A DNA stretch of 64,000 nucleotides, taken from contig JALWMK010000162.1 in NCBI GenBank assembly GCA_027083925.1, forward strand, positions 19,598 through 83,597, given 5' to 3'. This stretch comes from Sedimenticola sp. (GTDB taxonomy: Bacteria > Pseudomonadota > Gammaproteobacteria > Chromatiales > Chromatiaceae). Each line of letters begins with the position of its first letter. Within the stretch, counting starts at the first letter, position 1. The notes beneath the pieces were generated by a model that was not told where the DNA came from, did no database searches, and saw only the letters and a program-made list of their open reading frames with translations. This document shows, in pieces, positions 1 to 8,432 of the stretch. The position numbers and the translations under genes are program-made.

Positions 1-525
1 GCGCCCCAACCTCAAGCTGTTGCACGGGTCATCCATACGCCGGCCAGCAACCGCTGCAGCAATCTTCTGGATGATTATGAGACCTCTTCCCTGATGGATG
101 ACAAAGGGCGGAAACAGATTCTGGACAGCGTTTCAGGCACCTGGGCACAAACCAGAGACAGCTGCGAACAGCTGCGCCTGGCGCTCTTGCTCAGCCAACC
201 GGGCAGATCGGGCAAGGACCGGAAAAAAGCATTGAGGCTGCTCAAGGAACTACTCAGTGGAGAAAAACCGCTGGACGGGCAGGCGCATCAACTGGCCAGG
301 CTGTTACACGACCAGCTGCAGCAATTACATTCACAGCAATTGAGAACCCTGGAACTCAGGCACCGCCTGAAGGCACAGCATACCGCCTCCCGGCAGCTTG
401 CAGAAAAGCTGGGCAACCTGCAATCCCAACTACAACAGTTGAAGAATATTGAACAAAACATCAATGAAAAGGAACAATCCATCATCACCCCTTCAACCGG
501 CAATATCTCCCATGAACCACCATAG
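1..525 (+). CDS. QseG/YfhG-like coiled-coil protein, 5' partial
   Basis: The reading frame is open from the first base of the window, so the start and any lipoprotein signal lie upstream. The visible product of about 174 residues is rich in Leu, Gln and charged residues. Its C-terminal half (about residues 95-165) is a long heptad-like coiled coil with many Gln-Leu pairs. The sequence alone does not name it. Its position directly before a GlrR/QseF-type regulator, overlapping that gene's start by 14 bases, matches the glrK-qseG(yfhG)-glrR order of Gammaproteobacteria, where QseG is an outer-membrane lipoprotein linked to the sensor kinase. The QseG assignment is therefore inference from context. 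The histidine kinase gene would lie outside the window. Confidence 0.6.
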   Translation, partial: APQPQAVARVIHTPASNRCSNLLDDYETSSLMDDKGRKQILDSVSGTWAQTRDSCEQLRLALLLSQPGRSGKDRKKALRLLKELLSGEKPLDGQAHQLARLLHDQLQQLHSQQLRTLELRHRLKAQHTASRQLAEKLGNLQSQLQQLKNIEQNINEKEQSIITPSTGNISHEPP

Positions 526-1861
526 AATCCTGCTGGTTGATGATGATCCCGGCCTGCTCAAACTGCTGTCTCTGCGCCTTGAGGCCAACGGTTTCCAGGT
601 TGATACGGCCAGCAGCGGGCGGCAGGCGCTGGGGAAAATCGACACACTGCGTCCCCACCTCATGATCACCGATCTGCGCATGCAGGGCATGGATGGGCTG
701 GCACTTTTTGATGCCGTACAAAAACACACACCGTCTTTGCCGGTCATCATGCTCACTGCACATGGCACCATCCCCGACGCCGTACAGGCCACCCGCAAAG
801 GCTTGTTCAGCTATCTTACCAAGCCTTTTGACAGCAGGGAGTTACTGCAAGGCATCAATGATGCCTTGAGCCAGTGCTATGGGCATGACAAGCCGGAGCA
901 TTCCAGCAACAATGACGAGTGGCGAAGCGATATCATCAGCAACAGCGCAGTGATGGAAAGGCTGTTGACCAAGACATGGCGCATCGCGCAAAGTGATGTG
1001 AGTGTGTTGATACAAAGCAGCAGCGGCACCGGCAAGGAACTGCTGGCGCGAGCGCTGCACAGGGCCAGCCCCCGCCACAAGGCGGCTTTCGTACCTATCA
1101 ACTGCGCCGCCATTCCGGAAAACCTGCTGGAATCCGAGCTTTTCGGACACCGGAAAGGGGCATTTACCGGCGCAGATCGTAACCGCAAGGGTTTGTTTGA
1201 AGCCGCCAATGGCGGAACTCTGTTTCTGGACGAAATCGGCGATATGCCGCTGGAGTTCCAGGCCAAGCTGTTGCGCGTACTGGAAGACGGTGAAGTTCGC
1301 CCCGTAGGCGCTACGGAGAGCTTCCCCGTGGATGTGCGCATCATCTCCGCCACCCATTCCGACCTGGAGGCAGCCATTGAAGCGGGCGAGTTCCGGGAAG
1401 ATCTGTTCTATCGCCTGAATGTGGTAATGCTGGAAATTCCACCACTGTCCGAGCGCCGTGAAGACATTCCCCTGCTGGCAAGACATTTTCTGAACCAGGC
1501 ATGCGAACGGGCGCACTGCCAGGCCAAAACCTTTTCTCCGGAAGCCCTGGAAGTGCTGATGCTGGCGCCATGGAAGGGGAATATCCGCCAGCTCCTCAAC
1601 GTGGTGGAGCAGGTGGCGGCACTGTCAATGACCGCCATTATTCCCGAGAGCCTGGTGCAAAATGCGCTACGCAACAAGTCCGGCGGCATCGTCTCCCTGG
1701 CAGAAGCCCAAAGCAATTTCGAGCGCAATTATCTGGTGGAGCTGCTACAGATGACCGGGGGTAATGTGACCCAGGCAGCGCGCCTGGCAAATCGCAATCG
1801 TACGGAGTTCTATCGCCTGCTCCATCGCCACGAGCTGGAGCCGCAAATATTCCGCCACTGA
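512..1861 (+). CDS. glrR: Sigma-54-dependent response regulator GlrR/QseF
   Basis: A 449-residue NtrC-family regulator. The N-terminal receiver begins MNHHRILLVDDD, with the acidic triad at residues 10-12 and the phospho-acceptor Asp near residue 54 in ITDLRM. The central AAA+ domain has a Walker A (SSGTGKE, about residue 170), the sigma-54 contact loop GAFTGA, and a Walker B (LFLDEIGD). A Fis-type helix-turn-helix lies at the C-terminus (GGNVTQAARLANRNRTEFYR). The ATG at 512 was chosen over an upstream in-frame ATG at 449 because the receiver fold begins there. It overlaps the end of the QseG-like gene, indicating one operon. It should activate sigma-54 promoters when phosphorylated by a GlrK-type kinase. 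The two preceding genes of the usual operon are cut off or absent from view. Confidence 0.9.
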   Translation: MNHHRILLVDDDPGLLKLLSLRLEANGFQVDTASSGRQALGKIDTLRPHLMITDLRMQGMDGLALFDAVQKHTPSLPVIMLTAHGTIPDAVQATRKGLFSYLTKPFDSRELLQGINDALSQCYGHDKPEHSSNNDEWRSDIISNSAVMERLLTKTWRIAQSDVSVLIQSSSGTGKELLARALHRASPRHKAAFVPINCAAIPENLLESELFGHRKGAFTGADRNRKGLFEAANGGTLFLDEIGDMPLEFQAKLLRVLEDGEVRPVGATESFPVDVRIISATHSDLEAAIEAGEFREDLFYRLNVVMLEIPPLSERREDIPLLARHFLNQACERAHCQAKTFSPEALEVLMLAPWKGNIRQLLNVVEQVAALSMTAIIPESLVQNALRNKSGGIVSLAEAQSNFERNYLVELLQMTGGNVTQAARLANRNRTEFYRLLHRHELEPQIFRH

Positions 1862-1873
1862 AAATACCCAAAA

Positions 1874-1902
1874 AAGCGCCCCGATCACCCGGAGCGCCTT
1901 TC
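1874..1902. terminator. Bidirectional rho-independent terminator
   Basis: A GC-rich hairpin with outer arms GCGC and inner CCG/CGG pairs lies between the convergent glrR and lipoprotein genes. On the minus strand it is followed by six T residues, and on the plus strand by a weaker CTTTCCT tract. It can therefore serve both genes, best the minus-strand one. Confidence 0.75.
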
Positions 1903-1924
1903 CTGATGCGGAACCAGACAAGCG

Positions 1925-3664
1925 TTACTTCAGATTCACGACGGCATCGACCTCAAGCCCGCGCTCTGTTCCCAGCACACGAAAGTCAAGCTTTGTATAA
2001 ATATCCGCAGCGGCTTGCAGGGATTTATAGGAGTTTTGCATGGATTGATAGACAGGGCTGTTTTCCTGCGTGGCCTCCACCATATTTTTCATCGGGGGAC
2101 CGATGGTCTGGTACAATTTTCCGGCATCGTAACTCAGGGAAAAGAACGGCGGGATGTCCGCCGCTGGCGCTGATAAAACCTTGTCGATCCCATCGGGCGC
2201 CTTTTCGCCTGTCACCAATGCCAGGGCCTGGCCCTTGATAGCAGCAAAAGTCGGGGGCGCCATCGGGGACAATCCTTCCAGCGGAACCTGGACGGGTGTG
2301 CCGTCCACGGGAATATCCAGCTGTGCAAGCTGGGGACTGAGCATTCCCGCCATGCTGAACATGCCCTTCGGATCAGCCGCCGCCAGCAGTATCTGGGCGT
2401 CTATGGCTTTTGGAGTCATGGTTTGTGTATCCACTTCCACATTATTGACGGTAACGCCGAAACCTTTGATCCCCATTCCCAGCAGCATAGGATTGAACGC
2501 CACATCGACGCCCTGCATGGCCTGAGCCAGCTCTTCCTCGTTCACCAACTCACAACCCTTTCCTGTTTCCAGGAAACTGCGCAGCATGGCCTTGATGCCG
2601 TCACGAATCTGAGGCAAGTCAAAACCCATGCCCAAACTTACCATACCATCATTGGACACACCGACCCCAGGTACAGGCGCAGACATTTTCTGCAGCCACC
2701 CCGCCACACCGGGAGAAGTCTCCACAGTTGCCTTCACTGCATATTTCTGATTTGTCATCTCGGTATAGCCGAAGCTGATCATGGGCACAGACTGGACTGT
2801 GGTTTTAACAAAGCCCTGGCAGGCGGCAGACAATTCCCTGGGGCTGGCGCCAAGAGCCTGGAGCACCTGTGCATTAATGCCTTGGGATTCCCCCAGCGCC
2901 ATTTCCGCCATGCGCACCAGGTCAATATAACCGTCACCATACCCCAGGAATTTGCGCTTGCTGCTGAATTCCTTGAAGGCGCCGGTATCCGCCAGCGATT
3001 GATCCGGCCTGGTTTCACCAAAGACCAATGGCAGCATGTCGGTTTCAGACTTGGCCGGCAATACCGCCATGATCAAGTGATCCTTGCCAACCGCAAGGAT
3101 ACCTACCAGCTTATCCAATTCAAAACGGCGATAACTGATATCACCACGAGTCAATTTTTCTGCCTGCATGCCGCTACGTTCTTCTACCCGCGACAAAAAA
3201 GCCTCCACTTTTCCGGCATCCAGAACCTCCGTCCAGGCTACGGGCAACAATCCCAGGCCATATATCAAGCTGCGACCATTTATGGGCAAGCCCAGGGACG
3301 CCAGTCCCTCTGCACTCATTTTCCCTTCCAGCTCTGCCAGGAACGCATCCACCAGTTTTATCATTTCCGGTTCGGCATCGTCAGTATCTGCGCTGGGCGC
3401 CGCCAGCTCTGCACGCAAGGAGCCATCATTCACAGTCGCGGCTGAAGCTTTCAGTATCTTCTCGCTCAACTCCTGGGGGAGTTTTCTGCTGCCGGCAAAT
3501 ACATAGGGCGAATCAGCCGGCACCAGAGAAAGAAGATCGAATTCGGCAATCGCTTCCTCTACCTCCGCCTTTTCCGCCTTGTCAGAGTCGCTGCAACCTG
3601 CCACTCCAACCGCCAGAATACCGGCAAGCAAGTATTTGTTCATTTTTCCATACGATAGTTTCAT
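1925..3664 (-). CDS. Unrecognised lipoprotein, 579 aa
   Basis: The N-terminus is a clear lipoprotein signal: a short basic stretch, a hydrophobic core (YLLAGILAVGVAG) and a lipobox Cys at about residue 24, followed by an acidic linker (SDSDKAEKAEVEE). The mature part of about 550 residues has no membrane segment and no catalytic motif I recognise. It has alternating hydrophobic strands and phrases such as FVPATLL-like loops typical of secreted beta-rich proteins. The start follows AAGGAG by 11 bases. This ribosome binding site lies inside the last codons of aroE, whose stop is only 7 bases upstream, so the two genes form one transcript. No function is assigned; an envelope lipoprotein exposed to the periplasm is inference from the signal. 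Confidence 0.75.
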   Translation of the reverse strand: MKLSYGKMNKYLLAGILAVGVAGCSDSDKAEKAEVEEAIAEFDLLSLVPADSPYVFAGSRKLPQELSEKILKASAATVNDGSLRAELAAPSADTDDAEPEMIKLVDAFLAELEGKMSAEGLASLGLPINGRSLIYGLGLLPVAWTEVLDAGKVEAFLSRVEERSGMQAEKLTRGDISYRRFELDKLVGILAVGKDHLIMAVLPAKSETDMLPLVFGETRPDQSLADTGAFKEFSSKRKFLGYGDGYIDLVRMAEMALGESQGINAQVLQALGASPRELSAACQGFVKTTVQSVPMISFGYTEMTNQKYAVKATVETSPGVAGWLQKMSAPVPGVGVSNDGMVSLGMGFDLPQIRDGIKAMLRSFLETGKGCELVNEEELAQAMQGVDVAFNPMLLGMGIKGFGVTVNNVEVDTQTMTPKAIDAQILLAAADPKGMFSMAGMLSPQLAQLDIPVDGTPVQVPLEGLSPMAPPTFAAIKGQALALVTGEKAPDGIDKVLSAPAADIPPFFSLSYDAGKLYQTIGPPMKNMVEATQENSPVYQSMQNSYKSLQAAADIYTKLDFRVLGTERGLEVDAVVNLK

Positions 3665-3671
3665 GCGTTTC

Positions 3672-4481
3672 TCAACTCCTTAAATCCTCAATTACAGTTT
3701 TGGTGTCCGGACGCACACCCCGCCACAGATAGAATGATTCGGCAGCCTGCTCCACCAGCATCCCCAAACCATCCAGTGCATGCAGCGCACCGTGTCCCCT
3801 TCCCCATACAACAAATGCCGTGGGCGCTGAAGCATACATCATGTCATAAACCCAGGCATTTTTCCCAAGACAGCTGCCGGGAATGTCCGGCACCTGACCG
3901 GACAGGCCGGCCGCAGTGCCATTTACAATCAGATCAAACTCTTGCCCCGCCAGCTCATTCAGTCCACAACCGGAAACCGGCCCATGAGATTGCAGTGTTC
4001 CCGCCAGTTCCACGGCACGGCCGGCAGTGCGGTTGGCGATCACCAGGCGAGATACGCCTTGTTCCAGCAACGGTCGCGCCACTCCACGGGATGCGCCACC
4101 CGCACCGAGCAGCAGCACCCCGGCTCCGGACAACACAAAGCCATGATTCTGCTGCAAATCCCGCACCAGACCAATGCCATCCGTGTTGTCACCGAAGATA
4201 CGTCCACTCTCCAACATCAGGGTATTCACCGCTCCAGCGGAATCTGCCCCGGGACTCAGTTCATCCGCCAGGCGCCAAGCCTGTTCCTTGAACGGAACCG
4301 TTACATTCAGTCCCTTTCCACCAGCGGCAAAAAATGCCCTGACATCATCCGTAAAATCCTCCAGATCTCCCAAAATCCTTTCATAACTCAGGTTCTGGCC
4401 TGTCTGGGCAGCAAATTTCTGGTGAATCAGCGGCGATTTGCTGTGCGCAACGGGATTACCGATAACCGCATATTTGTCCAT
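3672..4481 (-). CDS. aroE: Shikimate dehydrogenase
   Basis: AroE (about 269 residues, normal length) reduces 3-dehydroshikimate to shikimate with NADPH in the cytosolic chorismate pathway. Visible motifs in order: substrate-binding [12 protein letters not shown] near residue 8, catalytic Lys in NVTVPFKEQ near residue 65, DNTDGIG near residue 102, the Rossmann glycine motif [11 protein letters not shown] near residue 125, and the NADP phosphate-binding NRTAGRA near residue 150. The frame extends upstream to 4547, but the conserved start is [14 protein letters not shown] at 4481 (an adjacent Met at 4484 is equally possible). It is co-transcribed with the downstream lipoprotein gene. Confidence 0.93.
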   Translation of the reverse strand: MDKYAVIGNPVAHSKSPLIHQKFAAQTGQNLSYERILGDLEDFTDDVRAFFAAGGKGLNVTVPFKEQAWRLADELSPGADSAGAVNTLMLESGRIFGDNTDGIGLVRDLQQNHGFVLSGAGVLLLGAGGASRGVARPLLEQGVSRLVIANRTAGRAVELAGTLQSHGPVSGCGLNELAGQEFDLIVNGTAAGLSGQVPDIPGSCLGKNAWVYDMMYASAPTAFVVWGRGHGALHALDGLGMLVEQAAESFYLWRGVRPDTKTVIEDLRS

Positions 4482-4552
4482 CATACCTGAGGCCGTCCGG
4501 GAAAAACGCCAACTATACGGAATTCCACACACTGGATCCAATCCCAAAACAC

Positions 4553-4722
4553 TCCAGGGCAGCTTCTCTTGCGCAAGCGTAATTCACCTTGTAGCAGGCT
4601 GTTTGCAAGATTTTCAAAGCTTCCGCTCCCGGCTTGCGCCCCTCACCTGCATCCCTGCAGGCGACGAAGTTCTCGCCGCCCTCATGTGCGTAGATGCCAA
4701 TCATGAATTAATAGAGGCGCCC
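4553..4722 (+). mobile_element. MITE family 1, left-truncated copy
   Basis: This 170-base stretch matches the right two-thirds of the 247-bp element found complete at 50369, 59364 and 63080, in the same orientation as the 50369 copy. It ends with the family's right terminus (ATTAATAGAGGCGCCC). The first ~80 bases of the full element are absent. Its right end abuts a family 2 fragment directly, so the two elements are joined or nested. No transposase is encoded. Confidence 0.85.
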
Positions 4723-4723
4723 T

Positions 4724-4806
4724 AAAGCCACATTCAGAGTCAGCCAGGCATTCCGGGGCCAGGCGTGCTCCGCTGAGTGAGGCTTTGTTGCTGTTCGTCT
4801 TAGTAA
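4724..4806. mobile_element. MITE family 2, partial copy
   Basis: The block begins with AAAGCCACATTCAGAGTCAG and ends with the terminal sequence TGTTCGTCTTAGTAA. Both ends match parts of the full family 2 element at 46641-46819. The left outer end (TTACTAAGACG) is missing, apparently where family 1 joins it. Together with family 1 it fills the aroE-PepSY intergenic region; the remaining 120 bases to the next gene show nothing I can name. Confidence 0.75.
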
Positions 4807-4926
4807 CAGAGGCACCCTTAATCAGGACTTAAGCTTGGCGGTCTAGAATTACACCCGGAATTCGTTGGTTAAGGTGGTATCTATTACGACAAACACCAAC
4901 CACATGAAAAGCACTAATGGACAATA

Positions 4927-5556
4927 ATGAAAAGTCAGAAAAACCAGTGCATAAATAGTTGCACCAGCACAAGGAACAAGGTGACTAAAACGAGAACACT
5001 TAACCGTTCTGCACTAATGAAGACGCACGCAGTATTAGCTGCCTTTATTTTACCAGTGGCAATTTTGTTTCTTGTTACTGGCGCTCTTTATACGTGGGGC
5101 ATTAAAGGCGGTTATGAAACAACCACCCATGAACTTCATCTTAAAAAACCTGTTCAAGACGATGTTGTATCACTTACTGAATTAGTAAAAAATGAATTAA
5201 AAAGGAAAGATATAGAAGCACCATCAGGCCAAGCTAAAATCAAAAGAATAGGTTCTTCTTTCAGGCTAGAATGGACGGGTTCAAATATGGATATTATTCT
5301 TGAGCCAACATCACAACCGTTAATGGCTAAACTGGAAATAAAAAACACAAGCTGGCTCCGACAGTTTGTGCAACTACATAAAGCAAAAGGCGGCACTCCG
5401 TTTAAGGTCTATGCCGTTGTATTTGTCACCGCCTTGCTGTTATTGCTTATTTCAGGATTTATTATGGCATGGCAAATGCCAAAGTTACATAAACTGACAT
5501 TAGTTTCTGCATCTTTTGGCTTAGTTGTATTTTTTGTAATGGTTATATCCAGTTAA
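4927..5556 (+). CDS. PepSY-associated-type membrane protein
   Basis: The 209-residue product has a Lys/Arg-rich cytoplasmic N-terminus, a first membrane helix (about residues 34-58: VLAAFILPVAILFLVTGALY), a soluble loop of about 100 residues, and two C-terminal helices (about 155-175 and 185-207). This layout, with the first helix and following WGIKGGY stretch, resembles small PepSY-associated TM proteins found near iron or peptidase genes; the match is by pattern only. Start could also be Met31 at 5017. Its base composition is clearly AT-richer than the neighbouring genes, suggesting recent acquisition. It stands alone between repeat elements and a glycosyltransferase. Confidence 0.6.
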   Translation: MKSQKNQCINSCTSTRNKVTKTRTLNRSALMKTHAVLAAFILPVAILFLVTGALYTWGIKGGYETTTHELHLKKPVQDDVVSLTELVKNELKRKDIEAPSGQAKIKRIGSSFRLEWTGSNMDIILEPTSQPLMAKLEIKNTSWLRQFVQLHKAKGGTPFKVYAVVFVTALLLLLISGFIMAWQMPKLHKLTLVSASFGLVVFFVMVISS

Positions 5557-5660
5557 GGGCACCACAGCGGACAATTTCCTCTATTTCTTGTAATTGCATA
5601 TATTCATAAGCAATCATGAAATCACATATTGAATCAACCCAGGAATACAAAAACAAGAAC

Positions 5661-6908
5661 ATGAGAATCGTTATCTATACGCATGATACGTTTGGACTCG
5701 GCAATATCCGCCGCATGCTATTAATTGCCGAACACCTTAACCATTCAATCAAGGATTCCTCCATACTGTTGATTTCCAGCTCCCCCATGTTGCATGCCTT
5801 TCGATTGAGCAAGGGAATTGACTATATAAAGCTACCTACCATATCCCGCGACATACAGGGCGAGTACCAGACACGCACCCTGGGAATGAGCATGCAGGAC
5901 ATGGTGGCAATGCGCGGCAATCTGATACTCACTGCAGTACGTGATTTTTCCCCGGATGTGATTTTGGTGGACAAAAAGCCGCTGGGGATAAAGCGGGAAC
6001 TAACTGCCACCTTGCAGTTTTTGAAGGAAAAAAGAGCATCCACCAAAGTCTTTCTGGTGCTCCGTGATATCCTGGATCGTGCTGATACCACCCATAAGTA
6101 CTGGAAGAGAAAGGGATACTTCGACGTAATCGAACAGTACTACAATCAGGTGCTCATCCTGGGCAGCAAAGCAGTTTATGACGCCAGCCGCCTGTACCGA
6201 TTCCCCCTGGCATGCCAACAGCTTGTGCACTATTGCGGCTATCTGCAGCGCCCCGGGAATGATTTGAAAAACGCAGGGTGGGTGGGCGAGCAGCTGGGCA
6301 TCGACAAGGAGAAAATCATTCTGGTTACCACCGGTGGCGGTGCCGATGGCGAACAGATTCTGACGCATTTCCTGCGGTTCTGGCAGCATCATGATTTGGG
6401 GGAAAATGTCCATGCGGTCATTGTGCATGGACCGGAACTATGTCCCCAGGCACAACGGCAAGTTACAAGCATTGCCACGCAATGTCAGCAAGTAACCTTG
6501 CTAGAGTTTACCCCCCATCTGCCCAGCTTCATGAACGCAGCGGATGTTGTTGTCTGCATGGGCGGCTATAATACCTTGAGCGAAGCGCTCTCCCTGAACA
6601 AACGCATTCTCTGTATACCCAGAGTCAAACCCGTTCGCGAGCAGCTCATTCGCGCCAGCAGTTTTGCACAGCTCGAATTGCTGCATTTTATCCATCCCGA
6701 CGAACTTACAACCAGGAAACTGGCTGCCAGCCTGCATCATATACTGGAGCAAGAGCAAACCGTTTCTCCCGTTGAAGCATTGTCCTTTCACGCGCTGGAG
6801 CAAATTGAAAAACAGCTGAAGAAAGAGCTGCCAGATCACAACCCGCTGCCCTCCCGCTCGTTTGTGGCCGGAACAACCACGCTTCCGGCTTACAGGCTTT
6901 CCAGATGA
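5661..6908 (+). CDS. MurG-like (GT-B) glycosyltransferase
   Basis: A roughly 415-residue GT-B fold protein. The N-terminal Rossmann half begins RIVIYTHDTFGLGNIRR, with the glycine-containing loop typical of GT28/MurG-like enzymes. The C-terminal nucleotide-sugar half has VTTGGGADG (about residue 225) and the donor-binding stretch DVVVCMGGYNTLSEAL (about residue 295), followed by RVKPVREQLIRA. It has no membrane helix. The start at 5661 places the first strand at the N-terminus; an upstream in-frame ATG at 5616 would add 15 residues. It leads the glycan cluster and probably adds a sugar to a polymer or lipid carrier at the cytoplasmic face. Donor and acceptor cannot be read from sequence. Confidence 0.75.
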   Translation: MRIVIYTHDTFGLGNIRRMLLIAEHLNHSIKDSSILLISSSPMLHAFRLSKGIDYIKLPTISRDIQGEYQTRTLGMSMQDMVAMRGNLILTAVRDFSPDVILVDKKPLGIKRELTATLQFLKEKRASTKVFLVLRDILDRADTTHKYWKRKGYFDVIEQYYNQVLILGSKAVYDASRLYRFPLACQQLVHYCGYLQRPGNDLKNAGWVGEQLGIDKEKIILVTTGGGADGEQILTHFLRFWQHHDLGENVHAVIVHGPELCPQAQRQVTSIATQCQQVTLLEFTPHLPSFMNAADVVVCMGGYNTLSEALSLNKRILCIPRVKPVREQLIRASSFAQLELLHFIHPDELTTRKLAASLHHILEQEQTVSPVEALSFHALEQIEKQLKKELPDHNPLPSRSFVAGTTTLPAYRLSR

Positions 6909-6946
6909 CTGTTGTTGCCCCTCAAATCAAGTGCCGCAACTTACTA

Positions 6947-7099
6947 TTGACCCGGCAACCAAATATATCGCCCTCAGCCGTCCTGTCTGCGCTGGTGGCA
7001 AGGCATCAACGCGCCGCTGCAGCCACTCTACAGCAAGTGTTGATAACGCAGTCCACCAGCGCAGACAGAGCAGCCTTTCTTTTTATTATCAATTTGTTA
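6947..7099 (+). mobile_element. MITE family 3, right-truncated copy
   Basis: This block aligns base for base with the left 153 bases of the complete element at 13847-14126. It starts TTGACCCGGCAACC where the other has TTAACCCGGCAACC. It contains an inverted repeat (6982-6998 with 7053-7068) enclosing a smaller hairpin. The right half and right terminus are absent, and the sequence runs straight into a family 2 end at 7097. It lies in the 279-base gap before the first GT4 gene. Confidence 0.8.
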
Positions 7100-7137
7100 A
7101 TAAGACAAACAGTAACAAAGCCACATTCAGAGTCAGC
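7097..7137. mobile_element. MITE family 2, end fragment
   Basis: The 41 bases TTAATAAGACAAACAGTAAC... through AGTCAGC match the outer end of the family 2 element (the reverse complement of 46779-46819) with two or three substitutions. Only this end is present. It directly follows the truncated family 3 element and precedes the GT4 gene by about 50 bases. Confidence 0.7.
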
Positions 7138-7187
7138 ACACACCTGAAATCCACCCCAGTCCCGACTGTACAAGAAGAGTCCCGATC

Positions 7188-8432
7188 ATGCCTATCCCAA
7201 AATTCCCAGTTGGCTATATCGTCAAACGCTACCCCAGATACTCGGAGACATTCATTGTCAATGAGGTGCTTTCTCATGAGCGTGCGGGCGCCGAGGTTCA
7301 TATCTTTGCCCTGAGACCTCCAAATGATACGCATTTTCAGGACATCATCGCCAGAGTCAAGGCACCAGTTCACTACCTGCCCTACAACAAGATGAAGCTG
7401 GACAACTGGCTTGGAATGATCACGGAACTGACGGGAAAGCTCCCCGGCCTTCGTCGGCACCTGGCGGATAACCTCCATCATGGCGCCCGGGAAATATTGC
7501 AGGCTGCAGTATTGGCGGAACAGGTTCAGCACCACGGGATCCACCATTTGCACGCCCACTTTGCCACCTACCCAGCTGAAGTCACGCGTTTGGCAGCCCT
7601 GTTTGCCGGTGTGACATACAGCTTTACCGCTCATGCGGTGGATATATTCCACGAAAATGTTTGCACGAAAGACTTGCGTGAAAAATTTTCTGATGCGGCT
7701 TTTACAGTTACCGTCAGCGATTACAACCTGGGTTATTTACGCCAACGTCTGGGGACAATCCCCTCGACCATTCACCGCATTTACAATGGCATGGATCTCG
7801 ATCAGTTTACCTGGCAGTCTCCATTGCAGCGCCCCGCAGAGATCATCGCCATTGGCCGACTGGTGGAGAAAAAGGGCTTTCGCCATCTAATCGACGCCTG
7901 CGCCATCCTGCACCAAAAGGGCATCCCCTTTCATTGCCGCATCATCGGCATGGGCGACCTGCGAGAAGTGTTGGCACAACAAATCATACAGAACGGTTTA
8001 CAGGACGTCCTGGAGTTGAGCGGCCCCATGCCACAAAGTGAAATTCGCGCAAAAATACAGTCTGCAGCAGTTTTTGCCGCTCCCTGCGTGGTTGCAAACG
8101 ATGGAAACAGAGACGGTTTACCCACGGTGTTACTGGAAGCGATGGCCCTGGGTACACCTTGCGTCTCTACTGCAGTAACCGGTATTCCGGAGGTGATCAA
8201 GCATGAACAAACGGGCTATCAGGTACCACAACATGATCCCGATGCCCTGGCTGCGGCGCTGGAAGCCCTGCTGCAGGACGGACAAAAACGCGACTCCCTC
8301 GCCCGCCGCGCCCGCCAACTGATCGAGAACAACTTTGATGTAGACCGGAATACGGCACTTATCCGGCAGCAGTTTTTACTCGCCGCTTCAACACCCGCTG
8401 TAACCGAACAAAGGCAAGAGGCACTGGTTTGA
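7188..8432 (+). CDS. GT4-family glycosyltransferase (WcaL-like)
   Basis: A 414-residue GT-B retaining glycosyltransferase. The N-terminus VGYIVKRYPRYSETFIVNEV is typical of WcaL/colanic-acid-type GT4 enzymes, where the SETF motif lies in the acceptor domain. Further motifs are HLHAHFATYPAEV (about residue 123), YNGMDLDQF, AIGRLVEKKGF (start of the donor domain, about residue 223) and the EX7E region EAMALGTPCVSTAVTGIPE near residue 318, which binds the nucleotide sugar. The stop overlaps the next start in TGATG, so the two GT4 genes are translationally coupled. Expected role: cytoplasmic assembly of a repeat unit. Sugar specificity is unknown. Confidence 0.85.
   Translation: MPIPKFPVGYIVKRYPRYSETFIVNEVLSHERAGAEVHIFALRPPNDTHFQDIIARVKAPVHYLPYNKMKLDNWLGMITELTGKLPGLRRHLADNLHHGAREILQAAVLAEQVQHHGIHHLHAHFATYPAEVTRLAALFAGVTYSFTAHAVDIFHENVCTKDLREKFSDAAFTVTVSDYNLGYLRQRLGTIPSTIHRIYNGMDLDQFTWQSPLQRPAEIIAIGRLVEKKGFRHLIDACAILHQKGIPFHCRIIGMGDLREVLAQQIIQNGLQDVLELSGPMPQSEIRAKIQSAAVFAAPCVVANDGNRDGLPTVLLEAMALGTPCVSTAVTGIPEVIKHEQTGYQVPQHDPDALAAALEALLQDGQKRDSLARRARQLIENNFDVDRNTALIRQQFLLAASTPAVTEQRQEALV

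Noticed and set aside
2423..3445. A 340-codon open frame opposite to the lipoprotein gene
   Set aside because: Antisense shadow; the minus-strand frame has a lipoprotein signal, ribosome site and longer length.
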